From the NCBI GenBank assembly GCA_964370775.1, contig CAYJKT010000016.1, forward strand, positions 1 to 64,000: a stretch of DNA of 64,000 nucleotides, read 5' to 3'. The notes beneath the pieces were generated by a model that ran no database searches, was not told the DNA's origin, and was given only the letters and a program-made list of their open reading frames with translations. Below, piece after piece: positions 16,450 to 25,276 of the stretch. The translations under genes and the position numbers were made by a program. Each line of letters opens with the position of its first letter. Position 1 is the stretch's first letter. Origin of the DNA: SIG603 sp964370775 (GTDB lineage Bacteria > Bacillota > Clostridia > Oscillospirales > Acutalibacteraceae).

Positions 16450-17655
16450 TTATTTTCTGTTCTTTTTATGTTTTTGTTTGAACTTATACATTTTTTCATC
16501 GCATTCGCTCAAAATATCCATCATGGATTTTGCGTTATCCTTTGTCACAATCGTAATTCCATAGCTGATTGAGGTAGGATAAGTCTTGCTGTTGTTTTTT
16601 GCTATATCGCCTATACTTTGGAAACTCAGCATAGTTTTTTTAATTGATTCGTACTGATTGTGTAGGTGGCCGATTACCAAAAATTCATCGCCACCAATTC
16701 TGCCTACTAGCTCAGTATCGTAACAAGCTTTTAAAATATCTGCACATGAATGAATGTAAAAATCGCCCTCAGCGTGACCATAATTATCATTTACATATTT
16801 CAATCCATCTATATCTAGCAATACAACGTAAAATTCTTCGTGATTATTGATATACGTGGTTAAGGTTTCTTCCATAAATAATCTAGAATGAGTACCTGTG
16901 TGGCTATCAAAAGCAACTTCTTTTTTCATGCTATTTAAGTCTTCTTTTTTACTATAATAGCTTTCTAAAATAACTTTACTTTTTGCTGATTTTAAGGTTA
17001 GCGACGTAAATTTATAGGAGAAGTATAGCGATAATAGGTACGCTATAATTGCTTTGATACAGAAAGTAATTATAAATATGTTATTTTCTACAGTAGCAAA
17101 ATCTGTAATTCTAAAAATTATTCCTGCTGCTAAATACAGTGTAGCTACACCTATTACACAAGTACCTAAGATTAAATTCTTTTTATCAGACATTATCATG
17201 TCTATAAATTCTGTTGGTGCTATATATTTTGTTACAAGAATATAAGGAATTAATATACTCATTGTTATCAAACACATGAGGAAATTTTTATCAGCATTAT
17301 TTACGGCTTCAAGCAAAGGTTTTTCGTTAATTATAGCATATATACTTCCAATAATTAATCTAACACTTATGAAGTTTACAGAAAACGATAATGCTCCAAA
17401 CAAAGCGTTCATAACCCCTGTTTTAAAAAACACTATGAATTCTATGGTAAGTATCACAGCATAGGCTATTAACAACAACCATTCTGATACAAACGTAGTG
17501 TGCATTAAATAAAAGTAAAACAGTAAACCATTAACCACAGTGATTATGGAAAAAGAAAGATAAAACGACTTGTTATGCCTAAATATATTAGAAGCATAAT
17601 TACACATAACATAAGAATAAACAACAAAGCAAACTGTCCATAAAATTATTGTCAT
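16450..17655 (-). CDS. Membrane diguanylate cyclase (no I-site)
   Basis: A 401-residue protein with about 6-7 N-terminal membrane segments (residues 2-215), a short linker and a C-terminal GGDEF domain (GGDEF at 321-325, DIDGLKYVNDNYGH before it). It should make cyclic-di-GMP from two GTP. The RxxD inhibitory site expected nine residues before GGDEF is not present (TYDxE-like instead), so product inhibition is unlikely. No named sensory family was recognised in the membrane part. Its start overlaps the stop of the gene upstream by 4 bases, so the two are translationally coupled. Confidence 0.85.
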   Translation of the reverse strand: MTIILWTVCFVVYSYVMCNYASNIFRHNKSFYLSFSIITVVNGLLFYFYLMHTTFVSEWLLLIAYAVILTIEFIVFFKTGVMNALFGALSFSVNFISVRLIIGSIYAIINEKPLLEAVNNADKNFLMCLITMSILIPYILVTKYIAPTEFIDMIMSDKKNLILGTCVIGVATLYLAAGIIFRITDFATVENNIFIITFCIKAIIAYLLSLYFSYKFTSLTLKSAKSKVILESYYSKKEDLNSMKKEVAFDSHTGTHSRLFMEETLTTYINNHEEFYVVLLDIDGLKYVNDNYGHAEGDFYIHSCADILKACYDTELVGRIGGDEFLVIGHLHNQYESIKKTMLSFQSIGDIAKNNSKTYPTSISYGITIVTKDNAKSMMDILSECDEKMYKFKQKHKKNRK

Positions 17656-18878
17656 TTGCCGTTCACCTCCGCGTAATGTGCCTTTTTATGCTCTATCATA
17701 TCTATATCAGCTATGTGTATAATTTCTTCTATGCTGTGAGTTTTTAAGCGTTCGTCAACCACAACACTACCAATACTTATACTCATTGGGAAAGCTTCCT
17801 TACAACGCACAAAATCTAACTTAGAGTCTATCCTGTTCTTTATTACATTAACGTCTTCTTCAGAAAAAATATTGTTAAGAACTACTATGAATTCGTCTCC
17901 ACCAATACGTGCACAAAAATCATCTTCTCTAACAGAGTCATCAATGCAGTTCGCCACAAGTTTAATATATTTGTCTCCTGTATTATGACCAAAATTATCA
18001 TTAACATATTTAAGTGCATTCATATCTATAAACAATAATGCAAAGTCTTTATTCTGTGAGCTATGGTATTTATTCAAAATTTGGTATAAATATCTTCTGT
18101 TGTATAAGCCAGTTAGTGTGTCAATGTTCACTTTGTTTTTATATTCATTGCGTTCTTTAACAATATGTGTGTATTCGCCTTGAATATGGTCGGAATGTCT
18201 TTTTAGCTCTGACAATGTAACAAAATGCAAGAAAAACACAAATATAATATAAAACACGATTAAATAAAAAAGCATAGTTAACAATGAGAAAATATATACA
18301 TTATCACTTAACACTGAATTTGACTGCATTGACATATCTATACAAGTAAATGTAGAAAAAACCGTAGCGATTATAGAAACAGTTAGTGAATGTTTTTTCT
18401 CTACAGAAGCACGTATTACTGGTTCGTTTGGTAGTAGTTTAGTTACAACTATCAATAAAATAATTAGTGCAACCAATGAAAAAGCAAAAGCTTGTGAAAG
18501 ATGTGTATTAGTTCCTACAATACTAGAAATTGTTGTATCTCCTAAAAATGCGATAGTTATAATACAGGTGTAAAACACGGAAGCAATGTGAAACATAAAC
18601 ACGGTATAAGCCATTAATACTTGCTTTATATGCCGCTTGTTTAAGTGAAAAAATTCAAGGAATAGCAAAATACACGTTATTCCAATGAGGATTTGCCACG
18701 GGAGGTTTAAAAAAAGTGATATACTAATTACAATTGAGTTTAATGCACTAAAAAGTACATTGCGAACAAAGTTGTTACTTGCATATTTAAAAACTACAGA
18801 TACATACTCAAATATGTTTAAAGTATATAAGAACAGCAATATAGTTGTTGCTATATACCATAGATAATCTACTTGCAT
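17652..18878 (-). CDS. Membrane diguanylate cyclase (with I-site)
   Basis: A 408-residue protein with about 7 membrane segments (to about residue 225), then NIDTLTGLYNRRYLY and GGDEF at 326-330. Unlike its partner it keeps an RxxD I-site (REDD) before the active site, so it can be shut off by cyclic-di-GMP. It is first in the two-gene transcript, from a promoter at 18914-18942. The pair probably arose by duplication: layout and length agree, though sequence has drifted. Confidence 0.85.
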   Translation of the reverse strand: MQVDYLWYIATTILLFLYTLNIFEYVSVVFKYASNNFVRNVLFSALNSIVISISLFLNLPWQILIGITCILLFLEFFHLNKRHIKQVLMAYTVFMFHIASVFYTCIITIAFLGDTTISSIVGTNTHLSQAFAFSLVALIILLIVVTKLLPNEPVIRASVEKKHSLTVSIIATVFSTFTCIDMSMQSNSVLSDNVYIFSLLTMLFYLIVFYIIFVFFLHFVTLSELKRHSDHIQGEYTHIVKERNEYKNKVNIDTLTGLYNRRYLYQILNKYHSSQNKDFALLFIDMNALKYVNDNFGHNTGDKYIKLVANCIDDSVREDDFCARIGGDEFIVVLNNIFSEEDVNVIKNRIDSKLDFVRCKEAFPMSISIGSVVVDERLKTHSIEEIIHIADIDMIEHKKAHYAEVNGK

Positions 18879-18913
18879 TATATCGCCCCTAACAATTTGT
18901 TAATCTTAATTAT

Positions 18914-18942
18914 ATTATAGCAAAACATGATAAAAAATGCAA
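18914..18942 (-). promoter_or_regulatory. Promoter of the GGDEF pair
   Basis: On the minus strand TTGCAT (18937-18942), 17 bases, TATAAT (18914-18919); the start codon follows about 36 bases on with a GGGG site. Confidence 0.65.
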
Positions 18943-18966
18943 TATTTTAATAATACAAGAATTAGT

Positions 18967-19005
18967 AAAAAAAGACACAGAAGCAATAAACTCTATGTCT
19001 TTTTT
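18967..19005 (-). terminator. Rho-independent terminator of the isomerase operon
   Basis: AAAAAAGACA pairs with TGTCTTTTTT; on the minus strand the second arm ends in a T run. It lies just beyond the stop at 19013. Confidence 0.7.
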
Positions 19006-19012
19006 ATGCATA

Positions 19013-19861
19013 TTATAATGTAGTGATAAGGTTTCTTAAAAAGCCTGCTGCTTTGTTTATGTCACCCTCTGGGTCGTCTCCCATTTCTCTTTCGATAGTA
19101 AGGAAGCCTCTATACCCTATTTCTTCTAACGCTTTTAGATAATTAGGGAAGTCTACACTTCCCTCACCCAAAGGTAGCTCTATAAATGATTTTGACTGCA
19201 ACATGTCGCTCTCAACCATTCCATAGACAATGTCTGGGTCAACGTGGAAGTTTTTCTTGCCGTCTTTTGCGTGTGTATGCACTATGTAATCTTTTAGTGT
19301 GTACACAGCTTTAACAGGGTCGTCACCTGTAACCATAACAAAGTTAGCTGGGTCCATGTTAACAGCAACACCTTTAACAGTTAGGCTGTCTAAAAATTGT
19401 TTTAGAGTGTCAGCGGTCTCAGGTCCTGTCTCTATTGCAAAGTAAGCACCCATGTCGCTTGCAGCTTTGGTAAGTTGTTCGCAAGCTGAGTGAATAATCT
19501 CAAACCTAGGGTGGTTCATATCGCTTGGAATAACTCCCATGTGAGTAGTTACCACAGTGCTTTCCATGTCTTTTGCAAACTCCATAATAAGCTTAGAGCG
19601 CTCGATTAACGCTGGATTTTTCTCTTTATCAACAAATCCGTGGCCTAAATCACCACAAACAGCTGAAACCACAAGGTCATTATCTTTAAGTTTTTTTAAA
19701 AGCTCTTTTCTTTGCTCTTTGCTGAAGTTTTCTGGTGCAAGTTCACCACGAGTAGACAAAAGTTGCAAGCCTTGCAGACCTAGATTAGACGCTTTATCTA
19801 TAACAGAGTAAATGTCTGATGTAAAGCTGTTGTTCATAGCAGCTATAGGAAAGTTATACAT
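19013..19861 (-). CDS. Sugar phosphate isomerase/epimerase family protein
   Basis: A 282-residue TIM-barrel of the xylose isomerase-like (AP endonuclease 2 fold) family. Metal-binding type motifs are visible: VTTHMGV, AIETGPET, VNMDPANFV, HTHAKDGKK and LTIEREMG, which give the usual Glu/Asp/His/Glu set. It probably acts on an inositol- or sugar-acid-like compound. It is last of three genes; the others are an oxidoreductase and another isomerase. The substrate cannot be read. Confidence 0.8.
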   Translation of the reverse strand: MYNFPIAAMNNSFTSDIYSVIDKASNLGLQGLQLLSTRGELAPENFSKEQRKELLKKLKDNDLVVSAVCGDLGHGFVDKEKNPALIERSKLIMEFAKDMESTVVTTHMGVIPSDMNHPRFEIIHSACEQLTKAASDMGAYFAIETGPETADTLKQFLDSLTVKGVAVNMDPANFVMVTGDDPVKAVYTLKDYIVHTHAKDGKKNFHVDPDIVYGMVESDMLQSKSFIELPLGEGSVDFPNYLKALEEIGYRGFLTIEREMGDDPEGDINKAAGFLRNLITTL

Positions 19862-19879
19862 GTTAAACCTCTTTCTATA

Positions 19880-20932
19880 TTAACCAATAGTAATTTCTTT
19901 GTGGCTCTCAGCAGAGTCATAAATTGCTTGCATCATTTCAGATGTGATTATAACTGTGTCGATATTAGATGGTAAAATCTCTCTTGTCTCAACACATTTT
20001 ACAAACGCATCTATCTCATTTTGGAACATATCAGTATCGTTAAACTTTGGAGTATACTCAACTAATGCACCGTTTTCTGTTGTGTAAACAGTGAAATCTT
20101 TGCCATACATCAAACGAATTCCACCTTTGTCGCCCATAAAGTCTATATACGCTTCGTTAACACCAATATTTTGTGCCCATGCACCATTAAAAGTGATAAC
20201 AGGGCCTTCTGTTCTAATCATGCCTGTAACGCTGTCATCAACGTCATAAATACCATCTTTTACAGGAGGGCCAGACCACATATTTGTGTATACATAATCA
20301 TCTATATTCTTGCCAAGCTTACAGAAAGTCTCACTAGATACAGTTTTAGCTTTTGGGTCATTACAGCAATACATTACGATGTCTAAGTAATGCACACCCC
20401 AATCGATTAAAGCACCACCACCTGCAATCTCTTTTGTTGTAAAAGCACCACCAAGTCCAGGAATAGAGCGATGTGCTCTAAAACTTGCGTAAACATGATG
20501 AACATTACCAAGCTTACCACTGTCTATATATTCTTTAATTTTGCGAACATAGTCGTTATATCTGTTAACAACACCGATGTTAAGTATTTTGCCACTAGCT
20601 TTTTGAGCCTCTTGCATGGTTTTAGCTTCTGCGTAAGTTTTTGCAGCTGGCTTTTCGCACAATACGTCTTTGCCAGCATTTAGTGCATCAATAGTTATAA
20701 ATGAGTGCCCATTGTTAGGTGTGCAAACTGAAACTGCTTCTATTTCCTCGTCTGCTAAAGCTACTTTATAATCTGTGATAGCTATGCCACAGCCGTATTT
20801 TTCAACGCAAGCTTCGGCTTTTTCTATTATAAGGTCACAAAAATACTTGATTTCTGCGTCCTTGTTGTTCATATAAGATGGGATATGTGCTGCATTTGCG
20901 ATAGAACCGCAACCAATAACTGCTACTTTCAT
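19880..20932 (-). CDS. Gfo/Idh/MocA family oxidoreductase
   Basis: A 350-residue NAD(P)-dependent dehydrogenase: Rossmann motif GCGSIANAAHIPSY (residues 7-20), VCTPNNGH, CEKPAAKTYAEA with the usual Lys, and a C-terminal substrate domain with GGGALIDWGVHYLD containing the family Asp/His pair. It oxidises a hydroxyl of a sugar or inositol. It is 11 bases downstream of the first isomerase and 18 before the second. Confidence 0.88.
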   Translation of the reverse strand: MKVAVIGCGSIANAAHIPSYMNNKDAEIKYFCDLIIEKAEACVEKYGCGIAITDYKVALADEEIEAVSVCTPNNGHSFITIDALNAGKDVLCEKPAAKTYAEAKTMQEAQKASGKILNIGVVNRYNDYVRKIKEYIDSGKLGNVHHVYASFRAHRSIPGLGGAFTTKEIAGGGALIDWGVHYLDIVMYCCNDPKAKTVSSETFCKLGKNIDDYVYTNMWSGPPVKDGIYDVDDSVTGMIRTEGPVITFNGAWAQNIGVNEAYIDFMGDKGGIRLMYGKDFTVYTTENGALVEYTPKFNDTDMFQNEIDAFVKCVETREILPSNIDTVIITSEMMQAIYDSAESHKEITIG

Positions 20933-20943
20933 TTTAGTTCTCC

Positions 20944-21810
20944 TTAAATCATAGATAAATATTTTGTTAGGTTATCTTTTGCTATTTGAAGAGCTGTTAG
21001 ATTGTCTTCCATGCCCTCAAATTCAACAGCCACAAAGCCGTCGTAACCTTTGTTTTTTAATATAGATAAACATTGCAAAACTGGTACGTTTCCGTGCCCT
21101 ACAATAGTACCTTTTAAGTAATTTCCACCACGAGTTTTAAAAAATCCAACCCCTGGGTCTGCTTCGTTACCGTTTTTAATAACAAAGTCTTTTGCATGAG
21201 CATAACAAACATAGTTTGCTGCAACTCCAACTGCTTTTTCAGGTGCTTCATCAGCACAAAGGAAGTTGCCCATGTCGCATAACCAACCAAAGTTAGGGTG
21301 GTTAACTGTTGTGATAAGTTTTTCTACTCGTGAACTATCTTGGCAGAAAAATCCGTGGTTTTCAACCATAGTTTTAACACCTTTAGCCTCAGCATAAATC
21401 GTTACTTCACGGCAAGCATCTGCGATAATGGGCAAAGCTTGGTCGAAACCTTTTGTAGATTTATCCATAAATCCAGCTGTGGCGTCGTGTCTCATGCTAG
21501 TAGCGCCTACAAGAACAGCTAAATCAACTTGCTTTTTCACTCTTTCAATCTCTGCTTTGGTGTCGCCACCACTGCCGTTAATAAAATCTGCACCAACAGT
21601 ATAGTTTGTGATAGCCATATCAAGACGTTTGCACTCTTCTTTAAGGCGTACTGCATATTCTTCCACAGAAGAATTATCATGCGGGTGTATATCGACAAAT
21701 TCGATACCCTCATAACCCATATCCTTAGCTTTAGCAATGCAATCAAACTGTGTAATGCTGCCGTTTTTAAGTAGTCTGTCAAAACTGTATGAACTTACTG
21801 AAATTTTCAA
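20944..21810 (-). CDS. Sugar phosphate isomerase/epimerase family protein
   Basis: A TIM-barrel protein of the same family as 19013-19861 but distinct: it opens KISVSSYSFDRLLKNGS and carries GIEFVDIHPH, MVENHGFF, WLCDMGNFLC, YAHAKDFV and VAVEFEG, which form the metal site. The start is TTG 21810: AAAGGA ends 8 bases before it, whereas the ATG at 21819 overlaps that site. Length is 288. First gene of the operon, with a LacI-type operator between promoter and start. Confidence 0.8.
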   Translation of the reverse strand: MKISVSSYSFDRLLKNGSITQFDCIAKAKDMGYEGIEFVDIHPHDNSSVEEYAVRLKEECKRLDMAITNYTVGADFINGSGGDTKAEIERVKKQVDLAVLVGATSMRHDATAGFMDKSTKGFDQALPIIADACREVTIYAEAKGVKTMVENHGFFCQDSSRVEKLITTVNHPNFGWLCDMGNFLCADEAPEKAVGVAANYVCYAHAKDFVIKNGNEADPGVGFFKTRGGNYLKGTIVGHGNVPVLQCLSILKNKGYDGFVAVEFEGMEDNLTALQIAKDNLTKYLSMI

Positions 21811-21854
21811 AAAAAACATCCTTTCGATAACTGTGTTGGTATTTTTTAATAAAA

Positions 21855-21900
21855 AAATACGTGTTAAGGTGATTTTATCATAAGTGTTAGATAAATACAA
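21855..21900 (-). promoter_or_regulatory. Promoter plus LacI-type operator of the isomerase operon
   Basis: On the minus strand TTGTAT (21895-21900), 17 bases, TAAAAT (21872-21877), then TAACACGTATTT (21855-21866) at the expected transcription start. The operator differs by one base from that before the LacI gene (35106-35117). Confidence 0.6.
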
Positions 21901-21999
21901 GTATGAATTTAAACTTTATTTAGTTTTTTTAGTAAATATATATAGTCAACATTTACAAATATTCACATATAATGTATTTAGAAGAGAGAGGTGTAAAAT

Positions 22000-22218
22000 A
22001 TGAAAGATAACTTAATAATATTGGGTTCTGTTACTTATGCTATGAAAAGCAAGGATATTCTCATGCGTCATGGCATTAATTCATATATTCAACGAAGTAA
22101 AAAGACAAAAGAATTTGGTTGTGGTTACGGTGTGTATATTCCGACAGGCGCTGAAAAAGCAGAGCATATATTAAGAGAAAATGGTATAAGAATACTTGCA
22201 ATAACTTATAAGGAGTAG
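22000..22218 (+). CDS. DUF3343 protein (putative Se/S carrier-like)
   Basis: A 72-residue protein with an N-terminal LIILGSVTYAMKSKDILMRH and the central FGCGYGVYI, matching DUF3343. The family is thought to carry sulfur or selenium, and the single conserved cysteine is at the FGCGYG motif. It is only 3 bases upstream of a cysteine desulfurase gene, so the pair is probably a donor-carrier couple. Ribosome site GAGAGAGG. Confidence 0.8.
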   Translation: MKDNLIILGSVTYAMKSKDILMRHGINSYIQRSKKTKEFGCGYGVYIPTGAEKAEHILRENGIRILAITYKE

Positions 22219-22221
22219 TTT

Positions 22222-23343
22222 ATGATATACTTAGATAACGCAGCTACAACGTACCCAAAGCCTCGAACAGTGTTAAAGACCTTAAACAGAACATGCAGTA
22301 GTTTAGGTGCAAACCCTGGCAGAAGTGGCTACAAAATGGCTGTAGACACTAGCATGGCTGTGTATGAGGTTCGCAAAAAAGTTGCGACATTTTTTAATGC
22401 CAGCTGTGCAGAAAATGTGGTTTTCACAAAAAACTGCACAGAGGCTTTGAACATTGTTTTGCTATCTAAGTTAAAAAAAGGCGACCATGTTTTGGTATCC
22501 GACATAGAGCACAACGCTGTCATGCGACCACTAGTATATTTAGAAAGACAGGGTGTTGAGTTTAGCACGTTTATTGTTGATTTTAAAAGTGACGATAATA
22601 CAATAAAATCAATAAAATCAAAAATACAAAGCAATACAAAAATGATTGTGTGCACGACTGCCTCTAATGTGTTTGGGTTTAGACCACCTATAAAGCAGAT
22701 AGGTGAAGTTGCAAAAGATAACAAGATAGATTTTTGCCTTGATGCTGCACAGGGAGCTGGAATATTTGAAATAGACATGAAAAAGCAGAATATAGATTTT
22801 TTGTGTGCGCCTTCACACAAAGGACTTATGGGGATTATGGGTTGTGGAGTTCTTGTAGCGAATAAAAAAGTGAAACCTATTATATATGGTGGCACTGGTG
22901 GAGGCGGTTTTGAGCAACCTATAGACATGCCAGATTGCATGGAGAGTGGAACTGTGAACGTACCAGGTATTTTGTGTTTGGGTGCTGGAATAGACTTTAT
23001 TAATAGAATAGGCTTAAGTGAGATAGAGCGAAAAGAGAGTGAAAAAATCGCTTTATTGTATGAGAAACTAAAAGATATAAACGAGGTTATTTTATATACT
23101 GATTATCCTAGTAAAGAAAAATACGCACCGTTGATGTCTTTTAACATATTAGGTAAAAACCCAGAGGAAGTTGGATTGTATCTAGCAGAAAAAGACATAG
23201 CTGTAAGATGTGGTTTTCATTGTGCACCGTCTGCTCACAGAAAAATGAGAACATCAGAGGGAACTGTTAGGATAGCTCCGTCAGTTTTCACCACGACAGA
23301 GGAGTTAAGCTATTTTGTAAGCGTTATAAAAAAATATGTATAA
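22222..23343 (+). CDS. Cysteine desulfurase, class V aminotransferase fold
   Basis: A 373-residue PLP enzyme that takes sulfur (or selenium) from cysteine. It begins YLDNAATTYPKP, carries NPGRSGYKM, the phosphate-binding TKNCTEALN, the pyridine-ring Asp in DAAQGAG, and PLP lysine K200 in APSHKGLMG. The active-loop cysteine C334 (GFHCAPSAHR) is present. It is paired with DUF3343, not with iscU, sufU or NifU-type scaffolds, so a role in tRNA thiolation or selenium handling is possible. No SelD or YedF is in the window. Confidence 0.87.
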   Translation: MIYLDNAATTYPKPRTVLKTLNRTCSSLGANPGRSGYKMAVDTSMAVYEVRKKVATFFNASCAENVVFTKNCTEALNIVLLSKLKKGDHVLVSDIEHNAVMRPLVYLERQGVEFSTFIVDFKSDDNTIKSIKSKIQSNTKMIVCTTASNVFGFRPPIKQIGEVAKDNKIDFCLDAAQGAGIFEIDMKKQNIDFLCAPSHKGLMGIMGCGVLVANKKVKPIIYGGTGGGGFEQPIDMPDCMESGTVNVPGILCLGAGIDFINRIGLSEIERKESEKIALLYEKLKDINEVILYTDYPSKEKYAPLMSFNILGKNPEEVGLYLAEKDIAVRCGFHCAPSAHRKMRTSEGTVRIAPSVFTTTEELSYFVSVIKKYV

Positions 23344-23357
23344 TCGTAGTAAGCGTG

Positions 23358-23536
23358 CACGTCAATCTAATTTAAACAATTACGTAAAAATCATCTGTTT
23401 TATTGCGTAGGGAACGGTCTCGACCATTCCGAAATGCTGTGAAATATACGATTTGATTCATTCTATAGCGGTCGAGTCAAGACTCGACCCTACAAGATTG
23501 TTTATCATTTGTAAATTAAACAATTAGATTGACGTG
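23358..23536. repeat. MITE-like element with 15-bp terminal inverted repeats
   Basis: CACGTCAATCTAATT (23358-23372) and AATTAGATTGACGTG (23522-23536) are perfect inverted repeats around about 149 bases with no gene. Inside is a palindrome GGTCGAGTCAAGACTCGACC (around 23470) and the bracket GTAGGG/CCCTAC. One end recurs at 16338-16362. Confidence 0.6.
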
Positions 23537-23555
23537 AGTAAAGCTGTTTTATATA

Positions 23556-23584
23556 TTGACTGTTACGACGATTTATGGTAAAAT
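23556..23584 (+). promoter_or_regulatory. Promoter of the SCIFF peptide gene
   Basis: TTGACT (23556-23561), 17 bases, TAAAAT (23579-23584), 35 bases before the start codon at 23620. Confidence 0.7.
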
Positions 23585-23619
23585 ATAAGCCTAAATCGTA
23601 CTAAGGAGGATTAAGTACT

Positions 23620-23766
23620 ATGAAACGTATTCAAACAGTAGAGACAAGAAACCTAACAGAAAGCTGTAAAAAAGGCGGTTGTGGCGAATGCCAAACTTCT
23701 TGCCAATCTGCTTGCAAAACTTCATGTGGAGTTGCAAACCAAAAATGCGAAAACAAAAATGCTTAA
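23620..23766 (+). CDS. scfA: SCIFF ranthipeptide precursor
   Basis: The 48-residue precursor starts MKRIQTVETRNLTE and ends in the near-invariant cysteine block CQTSCQSACKTSCGVANQKC (residues 24-43). This is the six-cysteines-in-forty-five family, almost universal in Clostridia, in which a radical SAM enzyme adds thioether crosslinks; the product's role is not settled. Here there are seven cysteines (16, 21, 24, 28, 32, 36, 43); the extra one at 16 is unusual in my memory of the family. AAGGAGG precedes the ATG. It is too short for an ORF filter. Confidence 0.93.
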   Translation: MKRIQTVETRNLTESCKKGGCGECQTSCQSACKTSCGVANQKCENKNA

Positions 23767-23811
23767 TTTTAGGTACTGCTAAATTAATATTTTTTAAATT
23801 CACAATTTTTT

Positions 23812-23859
23812 GTAGGGGATTTTCTATACTACTACAGTGTAGAATACCCCTACGATTTT
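23812..23859 (+). terminator. Hairpin between SCIFF peptide and maturase (terminator/attenuator)
   Basis: GTAGGGG (23812-23818) and CCCCTAC (23847-23853) extend into TTCTATACT/AGTGTAGAA and are followed by GATTTTTG. It should stop most transcripts after the precursor, so that peptide is made in excess over enzyme. Confidence 0.65.
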
Positions 23860-23897
23860 TGTATATACGATAATTGTTAATTCTTGAAAGGATAATT

Positions 23898-25271
23898 ATG
23901 ATACACCAATATAAACTTAATGGATATAATATAGTTTTAGATGTTGCTAGTGGTTCGGTTCACTTGGTGGACGAAGCAGTTTACGACATTATATCTATGT
24001 ATGAAACGCACGATAAAAAAGAGATAACGAAAGTTATTTTAGAAAGATATAAAGACCATGACGATATAAACGAAGAAGAAATCTCACTATGTTTTGACGA
24101 TATCGAAGCGTTAAAAAACAATGGAGTTCTTTTTGCAGACGAAAAATATGCTTTGACTGCTGCCGAGTATAAAAACAATAACAAAGAGGTAAAAGCGCTA
24201 TGTATGCACATTGCACACACATGCAACCTTAATTGTAGCTATTGTTTTGCTGGACAAGGCAAGTACAAAGGCGAAGACGCTCTAATGAGCTTAGAAGTTG
24301 GTAAAAAAGCGTTTGACTTCTTGATAGATAATTCAGGTAAGAGACACAACTTGGAAGTTGACTTCTTTGGTGGAGAGCCTCTGATGAATTTTGATGTTGT
24401 TAAAGAACTTGTGAAGTACGGCAGAGAGCTTGAGAAAAAACATGACAAAAACTTTAGGTTTACGCTAACTACAAACGGTGTTTTGATAGATGATGATGTG
24501 ATTGATTTTGCTAATAAAGAAATGGAAAACGTAGTATTGAGCCTTGATGGCAGAAAAAAAGTGCATGACCATTTTAGAGTAGATTACAAAGGCAGAGGCA
24601 GTTACGACACAGTTGTGCCTAAGTTCAAAAAGCTTGTTGAGAGCAGAGGTAACAAAGGTTATTATATTAGAGGTACTTTTACCAGTGGTAACCCTGACTT
24701 CACAAATGATGTTTTCCACATGGCAGACTTAGGTTTTACGGAACTTAGCATGGAACCTGTTGTGTGTGCTGAGAGCGACCCTTATGCGTTCTCTGATAAG
24801 GATAAAGAGCTAATTTTCGACCAATATGAGCTACTTGCTACTGAGATGATAAAGCGAAGAAAAGAGGGTAATCCTTTTACATTTTATCATTATATGCTTG
24901 ACCTTAAAAACGGCCCTTGTATCTATAAAAGAGTAACTGGTTGTGGGTCTGGTACAGAATATTTCGCTGTTACTCCAAGAGGTGATTTGTATCCATGTCA
25001 TCAATTTGTAGGAGACAAAAAATACTTAATGGGCAATGTTTTTGACGGAGTTCAGCACCCTGAAAAACAAGACGAGTTTAGAACATGCAACGTGTATGCT
25101 AGACAAGAATGTAAAGAGTGTTGGGCAAGGCTATATTGCTCTGGCGGTTGTGCTGCGAACTCTTACAATGCAACTGGAGACATAAAAGGTGTTTATGAAT
25201 TTGGTTGTGATTTATTTAGAAAACGCATGGAATGTGCGATTATGTTAAAAGTTAGCGAGACGGATAATTAA
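23898..25271 (+). CDS. scfB: SCIFF peptide maturase, radical SAM/SPASM
   Basis: The enzyme installs thioether links between Cys and other residues in the SCIFF peptide. It has an N-terminal peptide-recognition region (about residues 1-95, PqqD-like), the radical SAM motif CNLNCSYC (C109, C113, C116), the SAM-binding FFGGEPLMNF, and a C-terminal SPASM domain with many cysteines (CGSGTEYFAV, CHQFVGD, CKECWARLYCSGGC) for two more 4Fe-4S clusters. The start is ATG 23898 (GAAAGGA upstream), giving 457 residues; the longer frame from 23874 has no site. Confidence 0.93.
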   Translation: MIHQYKLNGYNIVLDVASGSVHLVDEAVYDIISMYETHDKKEITKVILERYKDHDDINEEEISLCFDDIEALKNNGVLFADEKYALTAAEYKNNNKEVKALCMHIAHTCNLNCSYCFAGQGKYKGEDALMSLEVGKKAFDFLIDNSGKRHNLEVDFFGGEPLMNFDVVKELVKYGRELEKKHDKNFRFTLTTNGVLIDDDVIDFANKEMENVVLSLDGRKKVHDHFRVDYKGRGSYDTVVPKFKKLVESRGNKGYYIRGTFTSGNPDFTNDVFHMADLGFTELSMEPVVCAESDPYAFSDKDKELIFDQYELLATEMIKRRKEGNPFTFYHYMLDLKNGPCIYKRVTGCGSGTEYFAVTPRGDLYPCHQFVGDKKYLMGNVFDGVQHPEKQDEFRTCNVYARQECKECWARLYCSGGCAANSYNATGDIKGVYEFGCDLFRKRMECAIMLKVSETDN

Positions 25272-25276
25272 TTAAA

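Noticed and set aside
22329..22940. Antisense frame of 203 residues inside the cysteine desulfurase
   Set aside because: Shadow of the real gene, which has all active-site motifs.
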